Assembly (NCBI RefSeq): GCF_023887685.1
Contig: NZ_JAMWMR010000018.1
Span: 80,737-144,736, forward strand
Reading direction: 5' to 3'
From: Streptomyces macrolidinus
Lineage (GTDB): Bacteria > Actinomycetota > Actinomycetes > Streptomycetales > Streptomycetaceae
DNA length: 64,000 bases
Shown here: positions 33,752 through 43,299 of the stretch, in pieces
How the letters are laid out: each line of letters starts with the position of its first letter
Numbering within the stretch: the first letter of the stretch is position 1
Position numbers and translations under genes: made by a program
The notes under the pieces: generated by a model
The model's input: the letters and a program-made list of their open reading frames with translations, nothing else
Databases searched by the model: none
Told to the model about the DNA's origin: nothing

Positions 33752-34198
33752 ATGCCGGATTCCGACACGCCCGGCGAGGGACTGTTCGCGCTGCCGATGG
33801 TCGTCCCGCGATCGACCGGATACAGCCGCCTCCGCGTGCCCCCGGAGGCGACCGCGCAGGAGATCCGCGCGGCGGCCGGCCGGTACGACGCCCGGTTGCA
33901 GGCGCGCGGCGCGAGCGAGGACGAGATCGTCGCCGCGCACGCCGTCAATCTGGAGAACGCCGAGACCCGCGCCGAACACGACGCGCGCTTCCCGCCGCTG
34001 CCGCTGCTGCGCCTGGAGCCGACCTGGGAGCCCGTCCTCGACGAGCGGGACGCCGGACTGACCGTGCTGCGCAAGGAGATCGAGGACTTCCTGACCGCGG
34101 CCGGCGAGAGCGTGCACCACCCGATGGACACCACCCGCACCGACTTCACGGGCGACTTCACCCGCATTCCCCTGCTCGACGGCTTCGCCGACGAATGA
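33752..34198 (+). CDS. J-domain-like co-chaperone (degenerate)
   Basis: A 148-residue acidic protein. Residues 25-75 resemble a J domain (GYSRLRVPPEATAQEIRAAAGRYDARL, then a second helix AVNLENAETRAEHDARF) but the HPD tripeptide that triggers Hsp70 ATPase is missing. It is followed 15 bp later by an Hsp70 gene, supporting a co-chaperone or adaptor role. A TTG five codons upstream is a possible alternative start. It is the first gene of the operon reading to 47.07 kb. Confidence 0.6.
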   Translation: MPDSDTPGEGLFALPMVVPRSTGYSRLRVPPEATAQEIRAAAGRYDARLQARGASEDEIVAAHAVNLENAETRAEHDARFPPLPLLRLEPTWEPVLDERDAGLTVLRKEIEDFLTAAGESVHHPMDTTRTDFTGDFTRIPLLDGFADE

Positions 34199-34213
34199 CC
34201 CCGGAGGATCCCC

Positions 34214-36187
34214 TTGGAAGCTGAGCTGCACCGGGTCGTCGGCATCGACCTCGGCACCACGTACTCCGCCGTCGCCGCCTACGACCCCGATGAATTCACG
34301 CCCGTGATCCTCGCCGACCCGGAGCTGGAGGGCACCGCCGCAGTCGCCACCCCCTCGGTCGTCCGTATCGACCCGGCCACCGGCGTCCTGGTCGTCGGGC
34401 ACGAGGCGAAGAACGCGATCAGCGGGGCGGCCGGCGCCGGTGACGCGCTGGTGGAGATCAAGCGCGAGATGGGCGCGGTGTTCACGCCGGAGCTCCTCCA
34501 GCACTTCGGCGCCGCCGGTGTCTACGCCGTGGGCGACCCGGTGCGTGCCCGGCTCGGCGACGAGTGGCTGCGCCCGCAGGAGATCAGCGCGCTGGTGCTG
34601 ATGCGGATGAAGCGGATCGCCGAGCAGAACCTGGGCGGCGACATCCACGACGCGGTGGTCACCGTACCCGCCTACTTCACGGAGCGGCAGAAGAAGGCCA
34701 CCGAGCAGGCCGCACTGCTCGCCGGCCTCTACCCTCGCCAGCTGATCCCCGAGCCGACCGCCGCGGCCATCGCCTACGGAGTCGACCGGGCCGAGTCCGA
34801 GAAGCAGGTCTACCTGGTCTTCGACCTCGGCGGTGGCACCTTCGACGTGTCGATCATCGAGACCCGGGACACCGAGATCGAGGTCATCGCGACCGCCGGT
34901 GACCAGCGGCTGGGCGGCGGTGACTTCGACGACGCGGTCGCCGCGTGGATCGTGGAGCAGCTCGGCGAGTCCCTCGCCAAGGACACCGACCGGCTCCGGA
35001 TCAAGGCGGCGGCGGAGGCCGCGAAGCGCCAGCTGTCGCTGCGGTCCACCACCACCATCGACCTCGGCGGCGCTACGGCTCCGCTGGAGCTGGACCGGGC
35101 CGGCTTCGAGCGACTGATCCAGCCCATCCTCGACCGCTCCCTGCAGCAGGTCGACGAGGCCCTGAACTTCGCTCGCACCGCCAAGGGCGTGCAGCGCGAG
35201 GACGTCAACGCCGTGCTGCTGATGGGCGGTTCGACCCGGATCCCGAGGGTCAAGCAGATCCTGCTCGACTACTTCGACCAGGACGAGGGCTTCGTACGGG
35301 GCGACGCCAACCCCGACACGCTGGTCGCCCGGGGCGCGGCGATCATCGCCAACCGATTCGAGCCGACCGACACGTTCGACCTCGCCAGCCGGCCCAACGC
35401 GGAGCGGTCCGTGGACGAGCAGGACTACACCGTCACCCTGATCACCGAGCACACCCTCGGCGTCGGCGTCCAGCAGGCCCGGTTCAGCCCGCTGATCCCG
35501 CGCGGCACGAAGATCCCGGCTCGCCAGACGAAGACCTACATCAACCCTGAGCAGGCCCACCACATCGAGGCCCCGATCTACCAGGGCGAGGGCGAGTACG
35601 TCTACGACAACACCCTCATCGGCACCATTCACCTCGCCGACATCGAGCCCCGGCCCGAGGGCTACCACCAGTTCGAGGTCGAGTTCTCGCTCGACGTGAA
35701 CGGGCTGCTGGGCGTGCAGGTCACCCACACCAACACCGGACGCGAGTACCAGGCGACCTTCGACCAGAAAACGACGATCGGCAAGTCCAACGAACTGGCC
35801 GAGCGGCGAGCGGCGTTGGTGAAGCTGTACGGGACGGTGCGGCCGGTGGGAGCGGTGGCCCCCGAGACCGGGGATGCCCCGACGCCGGCGCCCGCCGCCG
35901 CGCCGGAGTTCATCGTGCCGCCGCCCGTGACCGCCACGGTCCCGAATCCCGCTCCCGCGCCGGAGGCGACCGCCTCCTTCCCGGACGTCAACCCCTCCGT
36001 CGTACCGGCCGAGTACCGCCGCATGGTCAAGAAGGCCCTACGCGCCGCACAGGAGGGGTCGGCTCCGGCACCCCTCATCACCGCCCTCGGGGCCTTCCTC
36101 GACGGCGTGCGCGGCGGCGCCGACGAGGACACCCTGGACGATCTCGCCGACCGGCTCGAGGACGCGTATGACGGCAGCCGTCGATGA
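34214..36187 (+). CDS. Hsp70 (DnaK-like) chaperone
   Basis: A 657-residue Hsp70. The ATPase domain (about 1-385) has IDLGTTYSAVA, VTVPAYFTERQKKAT, EPTAAAIAYG, FDLGGGTFDVS and LLMGGSTRIPRV. A substrate-binding beta domain follows to about 540. Instead of the usual helical lid there is a Pro/Ala-rich linker (about 565-605) and a short acidic helical end. It is not the housekeeping dnaK locus: grpE and dnaJ are absent. The start is TTG after GGAGGATCCCC. It probably acts as the ATP-driven switch or holder of the other operon proteins (inference). Confidence 0.92.
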   Translation: MEAELHRVVGIDLGTTYSAVAAYDPDEFTPVILADPELEGTAAVATPSVVRIDPATGVLVVGHEAKNAISGAAGAGDALVEIKREMGAVFTPELLQHFGAAGVYAVGDPVRARLGDEWLRPQEISALVLMRMKRIAEQNLGGDIHDAVVTVPAYFTERQKKATEQAALLAGLYPRQLIPEPTAAAIAYGVDRAESEKQVYLVFDLGGGTFDVSIIETRDTEIEVIATAGDQRLGGGDFDDAVAAWIVEQLGESLAKDTDRLRIKAAAEAAKRQLSLRSTTTIDLGGATAPLELDRAGFERLIQPILDRSLQQVDEALNFARTAKGVQREDVNAVLLMGGSTRIPRVKQILLDYFDQDEGFVRGDANPDTLVARGAAIIANRFEPTDTFDLASRPNAERSVDEQDYTVTLITEHTLGVGVQQARFSPLIPRGTKIPARQTKTYINPEQAHHIEAPIYQGEGEYVYDNTLIGTIHLADIEPRPEGYHQFEVEFSLDVNGLLGVQVTHTNTGREYQATFDQKTTIGKSNELAERRAALVKLYGTVRPVGAVAPETGDAPTPAPAAAPEFIVPPPVTATVPNPAPAPEATASFPDVNPSVVPAEYRRMVKKALRAAQEGSAPAPLITALGAFLDGVRGGADEDTLDDLADRLEDAYDGSRR

Positions 36188-37772
36188 CCCGCGGCAGGTC
36201 GTCGAGGGGGAGCTCGGCGCCAAGTACGCCGGCGCGGGCTGGTGGGGGTCGCTCTACCGGGCCCCGCAGCGGCGCCGGTGGTACCGGCTGATCCCGGTCG
36301 AGGAGGTCAGTGGCGAGCAGCGGGCCGAGCTGCTGGCCTGGCAGACCCGCCCGCGCCGCCCCGACCTGGTGCCGGTGGTGCGCGAAGAACGCGGTGAGCA
36401 GCGGCAGTTCGGCGACCGGTGGTTCCAGATCGTCAGTTACGAGACCGACGCGGACCGCAGCCTCGGCGACGCCCTCGACGACCCGGAACCGGCCTACCGG
36501 CTGGCCTGCGTGGCCGCCACGCTGCGGGCTTTCCCGGGCTGGCGGGACGGCATCGGCCCCGGCCTGATCGCGCTGCCCGCCGACGTCGTCCTGGCCGGGC
36601 ACCGGCCGCTGCTGCTGCCGCTGCCCGCCTGGGGCCCGCCGTCGCTGGGCGAGCTGTTCGCCGCGCCGGAGCGGCTGGCGCATCTGGCACCGGAGGCCGC
36701 CCGCGGCCTGCCCCCCGGCGGCCGGGACCCCGGGTTGTACGCGCTCGCCGTCGCGGCCCTGCGCTGCTTCGAGTCACTGCCGGACGGCGATCCGGAGCGG
36801 CTCATACAACGGGCGGCCTGCGCCAGGGTGTTCGACGGGCAGCGCGGCCACGGCCGACTGCCGGTGTGGATGCGCCGAGTAGGGCAGGTGCGCGCGGCAC
36901 AGGACGAGCTGACCGGGTTCACCGGGTTACGCGCCGCCGGGACGGGCGGGGCCGAACCCGGGCGACCGGCCGACCTGCGCGGCACGGGGCGGGAGGGGTC
37001 GGGGGGACTCGCCAGGCCTCGTGGTGCCGGGGCCGGCGGTGCGGAGCCGGGGTGGCTGGCGGACGTGCTCGACGCGGCTCGGCACTCCATGGACCCGGTG
37101 ACGACCGTGCGTACGCTGCGGGAGGCGGGCGAGCCGCACCGGGCGCTCGGGCTGGCGCACGCGGCGCTGGTCGACCGGCCGGACTACGACCTGCTGCTGC
37201 TCGCGGCCGCCATCGCCCGCCAGGATCTGCGGAAACCGCTGGAGGCGCTGTCGCTGCTGGAGCGCGCGGCGCTCGCGGACCCGGAGCGCGTGGAGGCGTA
37301 CGAGGAGCAGCTGTCGGTCGTCGGCGGGCTGTCCTCGGCGGGCCGGGTCCGGCTCTCCGGAGCCACCGACGACTCCATCGACTCCTTCGCCGGGCGGCTC
37401 AGGGCGACGGCCACCGCGGCCTTCGACCGGCTGCCGCCCGGCCGGCGCCTGGACCACGCCCACGAGATGGCGTCCTGCCTCATCGGCCTGGGCGAGCTGA
37501 CCGCGGCCAACGCCTTCGTGCACGAGTGGCTGCACGACGGCCGGACGCTGATGTGGTGGCGGTTCGACCTCATGATCGACTACGCCGAGACCTTCCTGGG
37601 CCTCGGCCGTCTCGACGCGGCCGGCCAGATCTCGGAACAGGTCAGGGCGGGCCTGAAGAAGGTCAGGGAGAACGGGCAGATGGCCCGGGACAAGATCCAC
37701 CGGCATGGCGTGCGGCTCGCGGACTTCGACCTCACGCTGCTGGCGGCCAGGGACGGGGAGACGCGCTCATGA
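36168..37772 (+). CDS. Protein with possible pseudokinase N-terminus and helical repeats
   Basis: A 534-residue protein overlapping the hsp70 stop by 20 bp. The N-terminal 200 residues (RWYRLIPVEEVSGEQ; LACVAATLRAFPGW; LIALPADVVLAGHRPLLLPLP) have a vague kinase-like layout without catalytic residues, so this is tentative. A low-complexity Gly/Ala/Arg linker at about 245-285 contains two AGxGGAEPG repeats. The C-terminal half is made of TPR-like helices (HRALGLAHAALVDRP; LEALSLLERAALADPERV). It may be a scaffold binding the chaperone or the TIR protein. Confidence 0.55.
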   Translation: MTAAVDDPRQVVEGELGAKYAGAGWWGSLYRAPQRRRWYRLIPVEEVSGEQRAELLAWQTRPRRPDLVPVVREERGEQRQFGDRWFQIVSYETDADRSLGDALDDPEPAYRLACVAATLRAFPGWRDGIGPGLIALPADVVLAGHRPLLLPLPAWGPPSLGELFAAPERLAHLAPEAARGLPPGGRDPGLYALAVAALRCFESLPDGDPERLIQRAACARVFDGQRGHGRLPVWMRRVGQVRAAQDELTGFTGLRAAGTGGAEPGRPADLRGTGREGSGGLARPRGAGAGGAEPGWLADVLDAARHSMDPVTTVRTLREAGEPHRALGLAHAALVDRPDYDLLLLAAAIARQDLRKPLEALSLLERAALADPERVEAYEEQLSVVGGLSSAGRVRLSGATDDSIDSFAGRLRATATAAFDRLPPGRRLDHAHEMASCLIGLGELTAANAFVHEWLHDGRTLMWWRFDLMIDYAETFLGLGRLDAAGQISEQVRAGLKKVRENGQMARDKIHRHGVRLADFDLTLLAARDGETRS

Positions 37773-39376
37773 CCACGATCCTGCTGCTGGTGCTCCTGCC
37801 GCTGTTCTTCCTGTCGACCGTGGCCAGCGGGCTGTACTTCCTGGTTGTCCTGCCCAACCGCTGGCGACTGCCGTACGAGGAGTCCCTCGCTCTCCTGGAC
37901 AGCGACGACCGCGACGAGCTGGAACGGGCCGACCGGCTGCTCGGCCAGGCGGTCAACGCCGGGCCGCGAGGCAAGGGGCTGTCCCGGATCCGGTTCGCAC
38001 AGGCCTACGTGCGGGCGATGCTCGGCACCTACGAGCCGGCCAGGTACGCCGCCGCCGCGACCGTCCTCGACGAACTGGTCGCCGCTGACGGGCACTCGGC
38101 GCACACCGCGTACCTGGAGCTGTGGGTCCAGTCCAGGCTGGAGAACCACGACCGCGTCACCGACCTGTACGCCGAGCGGCGGGAGCTGCTGGACACGCGT
38201 CCGGACAGCCGCCGTATCGCCGCCCTGTCGCATCTCCAACTGGCCGTCGGACACTGGCGGCGGCGGGAGACCGACGGGGCGCTGCACCACTTCGACCGGG
38301 TCCGGGAGCTGGGAGAGCTCACCGAGCGCATCCCGCCCCAGGTGAACGACCTGCATCTGGTCAAGGGCGTCCAGGCGGTGTTCGACGGACGGACCGACGA
38401 CGCGCGGAACGCCTTCACCGACGCGCGCAGGCGCAGCGTCGAGCACGGAGCGCCCACCGCACAGGCCGAGGTGGGGCTGCTGGTCTGCGACTGGACGGAA
38501 GGAGACCCCCGGAAGCTGGGCGAGTGGCTGGGGCGGCTCGCCCAGGAGGTCGAACGCGAACTGGCCGAACTGCCCACGGCCTCCGACACGGAATCCGACG
38601 AGGACGCGGACGCCGACGTCGGCGCGGACGCCGGGGAACGCCGGCGCACCGCAGAGCTGCTCCGCACCGGCATCGCCGTGCTGAGGCTGATCGCCCTCGT
38701 GCGGGAGTGGTTGCGGCGGCCGGCGCTGAGCGGGGCCCCCTCGGCGGCCGACTTCGCGGAGTTCGACGGGCGGGTGGACGCCGTACGGGCGGCCGACCCC
38801 GAGCTGGGCGACGCGGCGCTGGTCGGCGGCTTGGTGCACTACTACTTCGCGCTGAGCCAACCGGAGCGGGAACGGGCCCTCGCCGAGCTGCACGGCGGGA
38901 CCGAGCTGGCCAAGGGCATCATGCTGCCCGAGGTGCTGGACCTGATGGAGCGTGAGCGCGCCCTTGGCGGCGAGGGGGACGCCATCTCCCGCTACCTCGC
39001 CCTGCTCACGGAGTTCCTGGACGACCCCGACCGCTCCCCGGAGGACCGGGCTCAGTTCCGCAGGCTCAAAGCGAAGTTCACCCGCTTCCAGGACGCCGAG
39101 GGCATCGAGGACGGGGCCGTGCCGACGCAGCGGTCCGCGCCGGACGACCACAGGCGCCGTTCGCAGGAGCTGCGCCGCCGGATCGAGGGGATCGTCTATC
39201 CACGGGTCCGCGACCTGCCCGACGACGCCCCCGCCAAGGTCGCGCTGCGCGAGCTGCTCGCCGACCTCGACCGCGCCTGCGATGTGTACGGAGAGGGCGC
39301 CGAGGTGCTGCACGGCGCCGAACAGAAGCTCATCACCAGCACCGGAGCGATCCTGCTGCCCGAGGAGACCGAATGA
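37769..39376 (+). CDS. Membrane-anchored TPR-like protein
   Basis: A 535-residue protein beginning MTTILLLVLLPLFFLSTVASG, a single N-terminal membrane helix, followed by about 500 residues of soluble helical repeats (AADGHSAHTAYLELWVQSRL; HHFDRVRELGEL; VKGVQAVFDGRTDDARNAF). An acidic insert lies at about 270-285 (SDEDADADVGADAG). It starts within the preceding stop (ATGA). It is the only operon member with an obvious membrane segment, so it may place the complex at the membrane. Confidence 0.7.
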   Translation: MTTILLLVLLPLFFLSTVASGLYFLVVLPNRWRLPYEESLALLDSDDRDELERADRLLGQAVNAGPRGKGLSRIRFAQAYVRAMLGTYEPARYAAAATVLDELVAADGHSAHTAYLELWVQSRLENHDRVTDLYAERRELLDTRPDSRRIAALSHLQLAVGHWRRRETDGALHHFDRVRELGELTERIPPQVNDLHLVKGVQAVFDGRTDDARNAFTDARRRSVEHGAPTAQAEVGLLVCDWTEGDPRKLGEWLGRLAQEVERELAELPTASDTESDEDADADVGADAGERRRTAELLRTGIAVLRLIALVREWLRRPALSGAPSAADFAEFDGRVDAVRAADPELGDAALVGGLVHYYFALSQPERERALAELHGGTELAKGIMLPEVLDLMERERALGGEGDAISRYLALLTEFLDDPDRSPEDRAQFRRLKAKFTRFQDAEGIEDGAVPTQRSAPDDHRRRSQELRRRIEGIVYPRVRDLPDDAPAKVALRELLADLDRACDVYGEGAEVLHGAEQKLITSTGAILLPEETE

Positions 39377-39669
39377 CCAGGAACCTGCCCGTACCCCGGG
39401 CCGGGTCGGCTCCCGGACGGCTGGGGGCGCTTGCGGGACTGCTGCCCGGACGGCGTCGTACGGCCGACCATGGGGCGTTGCTGGACCGGCTGCCGCCAGT
39501 GGAGCACCGGCCCGCGGCGGACGAGGACCAGCTCTTCGAACAGGCTTCGCTCGCACCAGTGTTGCTGCTGATGGTGAAGGTCGACCAGGAGTCCGAGTAC
39601 CTGCTCTGCCGCGAACTGGCCGAGCACGCGCTCGGCACGGTGCCCGAACCGGGCGAGTCACCCGAGTGA
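39373..39669 (+). CDS. Small operon protein, unknown
   Basis: A 98-residue protein that I do not recognise. The N-terminus is basic (PRAGSAPGRLGALAGLLPGRRR) and the second half acidic and helical (DEDQLFEQASLAPVLLLMV; EYLLCRELAEHALG). It overlaps the previous gene by ATGA and ends 13 bp before the next, so it is translated with the operon. It could be an adaptor or effector subunit. Confidence 0.6.
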   Translation: MTRNLPVPRAGSAPGRLGALAGLLPGRRRTADHGALLDRLPPVEHRPAADEDQLFEQASLAPVLLLMVKVDQESEYLLCRELAEHALGTVPEPGESPE

Positions 39670-39682
39670 GGAGAGGGCGCCC

Positions 39683-41563
39683 ATGAGCGGCACCGGCCGT
39701 GACCACACCTTCCAGGAGATCCGCGTACAGTCCCTGCACGCCCCGGCCTTCGAGTTCCAGGAGCTGACCGAGACCCGGGGGCACGGGGACTTCGCCGAAC
39801 ACGACCGCCGCCTGGAGGAGATCGCCCGCGAGACAGCCGCCCGAGCGGCCTCGGAGACGGCACTGGTCCTCGTACCGCCCGTCGCCGGTCTCACCGAGAT
39901 GACGCTGGTCTTCGACGGCGACGAGGACCTGCTGGAGGACGCCCGCGCCAACGCGGCCGACGGCGCCTACGAACTCGCCCTTGAGCTCCTCGCCGAATAC
40001 CTCCAGGCGCACCCCGGGCACCAGGAGGGGCGGTATCTGCGCGCGTACTGCCTCTACCGGCACGACGGGAAGAGGGCATCGAGCGAGCAGTGGGAGGCCC
40101 TGCGGATCCTGCGCCCGCTGCGTGACGAGGACGTGCCGGACGACTTGCGCGAACGGATCGGCGAGCTGCGCCGCGAACTGCGCCGCATGCTCACAGCGCC
40201 GGAGATTGCCGCGTACACCGAGAAGGTGCGGTCCGACCCGCCGGGCGCGCAGTCCCGGTTGCAGGCCTTCCTGGAGCTGGCCCCGGAGGAGGGCATGGTC
40301 TCCTACCTCCTCGCCCTCGCCCAGGCGCAGACCGGCAGCCTGGAGCTCGCCCTGGACACCGCCGAGCGGGGCGCCGCCGAGGCGGACGTCGACCGGGACC
40401 AGCTCGTCGCCCTGGCGCGCAGGCTGCGGCTCGCGCTGCTGGGCACCCATGCCGCGCCGGCCGTGTCCGCCTTCAAGACCCGCGACATCCAGCGGGCCAA
40501 GCGCGAGCTGTCCCGCATGGACCCACGCTGGCGGCGCAGCACGGTGCTGGCCGACTTCGACGCGTATCTCTCCCTGCTGCTCAGCCACCCTGGCCCGCCG
40601 GGTCAGGCACCGGCACCGCGCCTGACCGCCGAGCGGGCCGAGGACCTCTACTCGCTGATCGCCGAGGACGACGGCCGGCACGCCTCGATGCTGCTGCGGA
40701 CGGGCCGCGCCGACCAGGCCGAGCGGCTGCTGGCCCACTTGCTGACCCTGCTCCCCCGCTTCGCCTGGCTCAACTTCCTCTACGCCGCCTGCCTCTACCG
40801 GCTGCGCCGCGACCCCGACCGGGCTGCCGCCTGCGCCGAGATCGCCCGCACGGACCGGACGCTCGTCCAGGCCGGCGAGCTGCTCCGGGCGATCCGGAGC
40901 TGGCAGGAGGCCACCGTCATCAACCCGGCGGTGGAGGAGTACCTCGCCGCCATGGAGTCGGTCCGCGGCGGTGTGTCCGTCGACCGCCTCGCGGCGCTGC
41001 GGAAGCACCTGACCGCGCTGGAGCGGCGGCTTCCCGCCCTGAAAGGCGCGGCCCGCACCGAGGAGGGCGCCCAGGTCGTACGGGAGTTCGCGCAGGCCAT
41101 CGTCGACCGGCTGCGGGAGATCGACGACGCCATGGTGGTGGCCAGCCTGTACGAGAAGTACGACCGTGTCATGTCCTCGGTCCAGGGCGGGATCAAAGGC
41201 ACCGCGGAGGCGGACCGCCTCGACGGTTCCCTCGCCGCCCTGGCGGCGGAGATCAAGACGGTCCGCAAGAACGCCAAGGAGGGCGCCCGCGGCCAGCTCG
41301 ACGAGCTGACGTCCCTGGTGACCCAGCGGCGCGGCGAGCTGGAAGGTGTGAAGGGGGCCATCCAGGTCTCCGACCTCGTGGGCCGCTTCAACGACATCGC
41401 CCAGCAAGGGCGTTACGCCAATCCGTACACCACGCGCGAACAGCTGCGCCGGATCCTCCAGGAGGCGCAGCAGCTGAACCGCCGCGCCAGGGGCCGACTG
41501 GACTCCCGTAGCCGGGAGCTCCTCGACCAGCTGATCGGCACCATCTCCGGGACCCTGCGATGA
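39683..41563 (+). CDS. TPR and coiled-coil protein
   Basis: A 626-residue soluble protein. Residues 90-440 are helical repeats of TPR type (DGAYELALELLAEYLQAHPG; LLALAQAQTGSLELALDTAE; ADQAERLLAHLLTLLPRFAW). The C-terminal 180 residues are predicted coiled coil (KHLTALERRLPALKGAARTE; SLAALAAEIKTVRKNAKEG; QLRRILQEAQQLNRRARGR). No enzymatic motif is visible. It precedes the TIR gene with an ATGA overlap. A role in oligomerising or sensing within the system is possible. Confidence 0.65.
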   Translation: MSGTGRDHTFQEIRVQSLHAPAFEFQELTETRGHGDFAEHDRRLEEIARETAARAASETALVLVPPVAGLTEMTLVFDGDEDLLEDARANAADGAYELALELLAEYLQAHPGHQEGRYLRAYCLYRHDGKRASSEQWEALRILRPLRDEDVPDDLRERIGELRRELRRMLTAPEIAAYTEKVRSDPPGAQSRLQAFLELAPEEGMVSYLLALAQAQTGSLELALDTAERGAAEADVDRDQLVALARRLRLALLGTHAAPAVSAFKTRDIQRAKRELSRMDPRWRRSTVLADFDAYLSLLLSHPGPPGQAPAPRLTAERAEDLYSLIAEDDGRHASMLLRTGRADQAERLLAHLLTLLPRFAWLNFLYAACLYRLRRDPDRAAACAEIARTDRTLVQAGELLRAIRSWQEATVINPAVEEYLAAMESVRGGVSVDRLAALRKHLTALERRLPALKGAARTEEGAQVVREFAQAIVDRLREIDDAMVVASLYEKYDRVMSSVQGGIKGTAEADRLDGSLAALAAEIKTVRKNAKEGARGQLDELTSLVTQRRGELEGVKGAIQVSDLVGRFNDIAQQGRYANPYTTREQLRRILQEAQQLNRRARGRLDSRSRELLDQLIGTISGTLR

Positions 41564-43299
41564 CGACACAGACGCCCACCGAGCAGTGGGACGTGTTCAT
41601 CAGTTACGCCCGCGAGGACTACATCCAGGCCAAGGACCTGCAGGACGCGCTCGGCGAGTACGTGACGGCCTGCGGGACGGCGCCGAGGATCTACCTGGAC
41701 GTGTCCCGCAAGGACGGCACGCCCCTGGGCGCGGACTGGCAGAGCTTCCTGGCGGATGCGCTCCCGCGCAGCCGCCATGTGGTGGCCCTCTATTCGCAGA
41801 CCTACTTCGACAAGCCCGTTTGCCAGTGGGAGCTGCACGAGGCGTACAACCTCAACCCCCATGAGGGCGGGCGGCTCATCCCGCTGCTCATCGATCCCGC
41901 GGCCGTCCCGAAGGTGCCGTACATCGTGCACCGGATCAACTGGATCTCGACGACACGGCCGCGCTGGATCGACGAGGTCGCCTCGGCCCTTGGCCTGCGC
42001 CCCGCCGAGTCGCGCACCGAGCTGCGGTTCGGCACGCCCCTCACCGACGCGGTCGCGGGCCACACGCTGCCGCCGGTGACGGTCACCGGCTCGGTGCCGG
42101 GCGGCGCGACCCCGTGGCCGGCCGGCGGCACGGTCACCGTCTCGGCCGAGCCGGAGGAGGCTGGTCTGACCGGCACGCTCACCGCCCAGGTCACCCGGGA
42201 CCGGGCGGTCTTCACGGACCTCGCCTTCCGGTCCGCCGCCTGCGGGGTACGGCTCGTCGCGACCGCCCCCGGCTGCGAACCGGCCACCAGCGTGCCCTTC
42301 GAGGTGCGGACACGCGAGGAGCAGCCGTCGCTGCGGGGGGCCGACGACCGCCCCGCCCTGCCCGCGCGCGGACACCCGGTGTTCTTCCCCGACGGCCTAG
42401 GGCTGCTCATACACAACGGGCGAACGCTGTCGGTCCGTTCGGAGGCGTACGAGGTCGTCGGCGGCGCGGAGTTGCGGGAGCGTCCGCGGCTGTGGGCATA
42501 CGGCGAGCGCTGTGTGGCCGTCGCCGACTGGTCGGGGCGGGTGGTGCTCGCGGCCCCGGACGGACGGATACGGGTGGTGGACCTCCTGGCCCGGCAGGGC
42601 GCCCGCTTCAACGTGCCGGGCGCGCTGGCCTTCGGCCCGCACGACGTGCTGTACGCAGGCACCTGGGGCGGCAGCGTGTGGCGGCTGTCCCTCGACGCCG
42701 AGGAGCCGGAGCGGGTGCTTGAACACCGGGGCGGGGTCCAGGTGTTGGCCGACAGCGGCGACGGGCTGCTGGTGGGCGGCCTGGACGGCGGGCTCACCGT
42801 GTACCGGGACGACCGAGTTGCCGCCGAGCACACCCTGGAGCCGCTGCTGCTCGCCATGGCGCGGGTGCGGGAGTTCGCTTTGGTAGTCGGCGAGCGGTGC
42901 ATCCACCGACTGGACCTCGTCGGCGGCCAGCTCCTCCAGGTCGACCAGCCGGTCGGCGCGGTCACCGGGACGCTCCCCGGCGGCGGACTCACCGCGGTCG
43001 TCGACGCCGAAGGCCAAGGCGTCTGCTTCGATGCCGAGTTGGCGGTGCGGGTCGGCTTGCGCGGGGTGCCGGGCGCGCGGCCGGTGGCATCCGGGCTCGG
43101 CGGGCGGCTGCTGGTGCTGGAGAACCCGGACGGCTCGCATGCCCTCGTGCGGGACGGCCGTACCACCTACGTGTCGGAGCACCCGATGGCCGTCTCCGCG
43201 GACGGCACCCGAGTGGCGGTGTCGGACGGGGAGCGGCTGCTGATCCTGCCGCCCGGGGAACTCGGCGGGACGGCGCCGGCGGAGGGCGGAAGGGGATGA
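41560..43299 (+). CDS. TIR-domain protein with C-terminal beta-propeller
   Basis: A 579-residue protein. Residues 8-140 form a TIR domain: DVFISYAREDYIQAKDL, a YLDVSRKDG loop, and Glu91 in CQWELHEAY at the position of the catalytic glutamate of NAD-degrading TIR enzymes. Residues 150-250 look like an Ig/Big-type beta domain (TVTVSAEPEEAGLTGTLTA). From about 260 on there are repeated beta blades (ADWSGRVVLAAPDGRIRVVD; LYAGTWGGSVWRLSLDAEEP; LLVGGLDGGLTVYRDD), a likely propeller sensor. It is the clearest candidate effector of the operon. Confidence 0.82.
   Translation: MTTQTPTEQWDVFISYAREDYIQAKDLQDALGEYVTACGTAPRIYLDVSRKDGTPLGADWQSFLADALPRSRHVVALYSQTYFDKPVCQWELHEAYNLNPHEGGRLIPLLIDPAAVPKVPYIVHRINWISTTRPRWIDEVASALGLRPAESRTELRFGTPLTDAVAGHTLPPVTVTGSVPGGATPWPAGGTVTVSAEPEEAGLTGTLTAQVTRDRAVFTDLAFRSAACGVRLVATAPGCEPATSVPFEVRTREEQPSLRGADDRPALPARGHPVFFPDGLGLLIHNGRTLSVRSEAYEVVGGAELRERPRLWAYGERCVAVADWSGRVVLAAPDGRIRVVDLLARQGARFNVPGALAFGPHDVLYAGTWGGSVWRLSLDAEEPERVLEHRGGVQVLADSGDGLLVGGLDGGLTVYRDDRVAAEHTLEPLLLAMARVREFALVVGERCIHRLDLVGGQLLQVDQPVGAVTGTLPGGGLTAVVDAEGQGVCFDAELAVRVGLRGVPGARPVASGLGGRLLVLENPDGSHALVRDGRTTYVSEHPMAVSADGTRVAVSDGERLLILPPGELGGTAPAEGGRG

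Noticed and set aside
34214..36187. Housekeeping dnaK
   Set aside because: No grpE or dnaJ follows, the C-terminus is atypical and the operon is made of TIR and repeat proteins.
37580..41569. 1329-codon minus-strand open frame across the TPR genes
   Set aside because: It runs antisense through several coupled plus-strand genes, with composition of a complement frame and no ribosome site.
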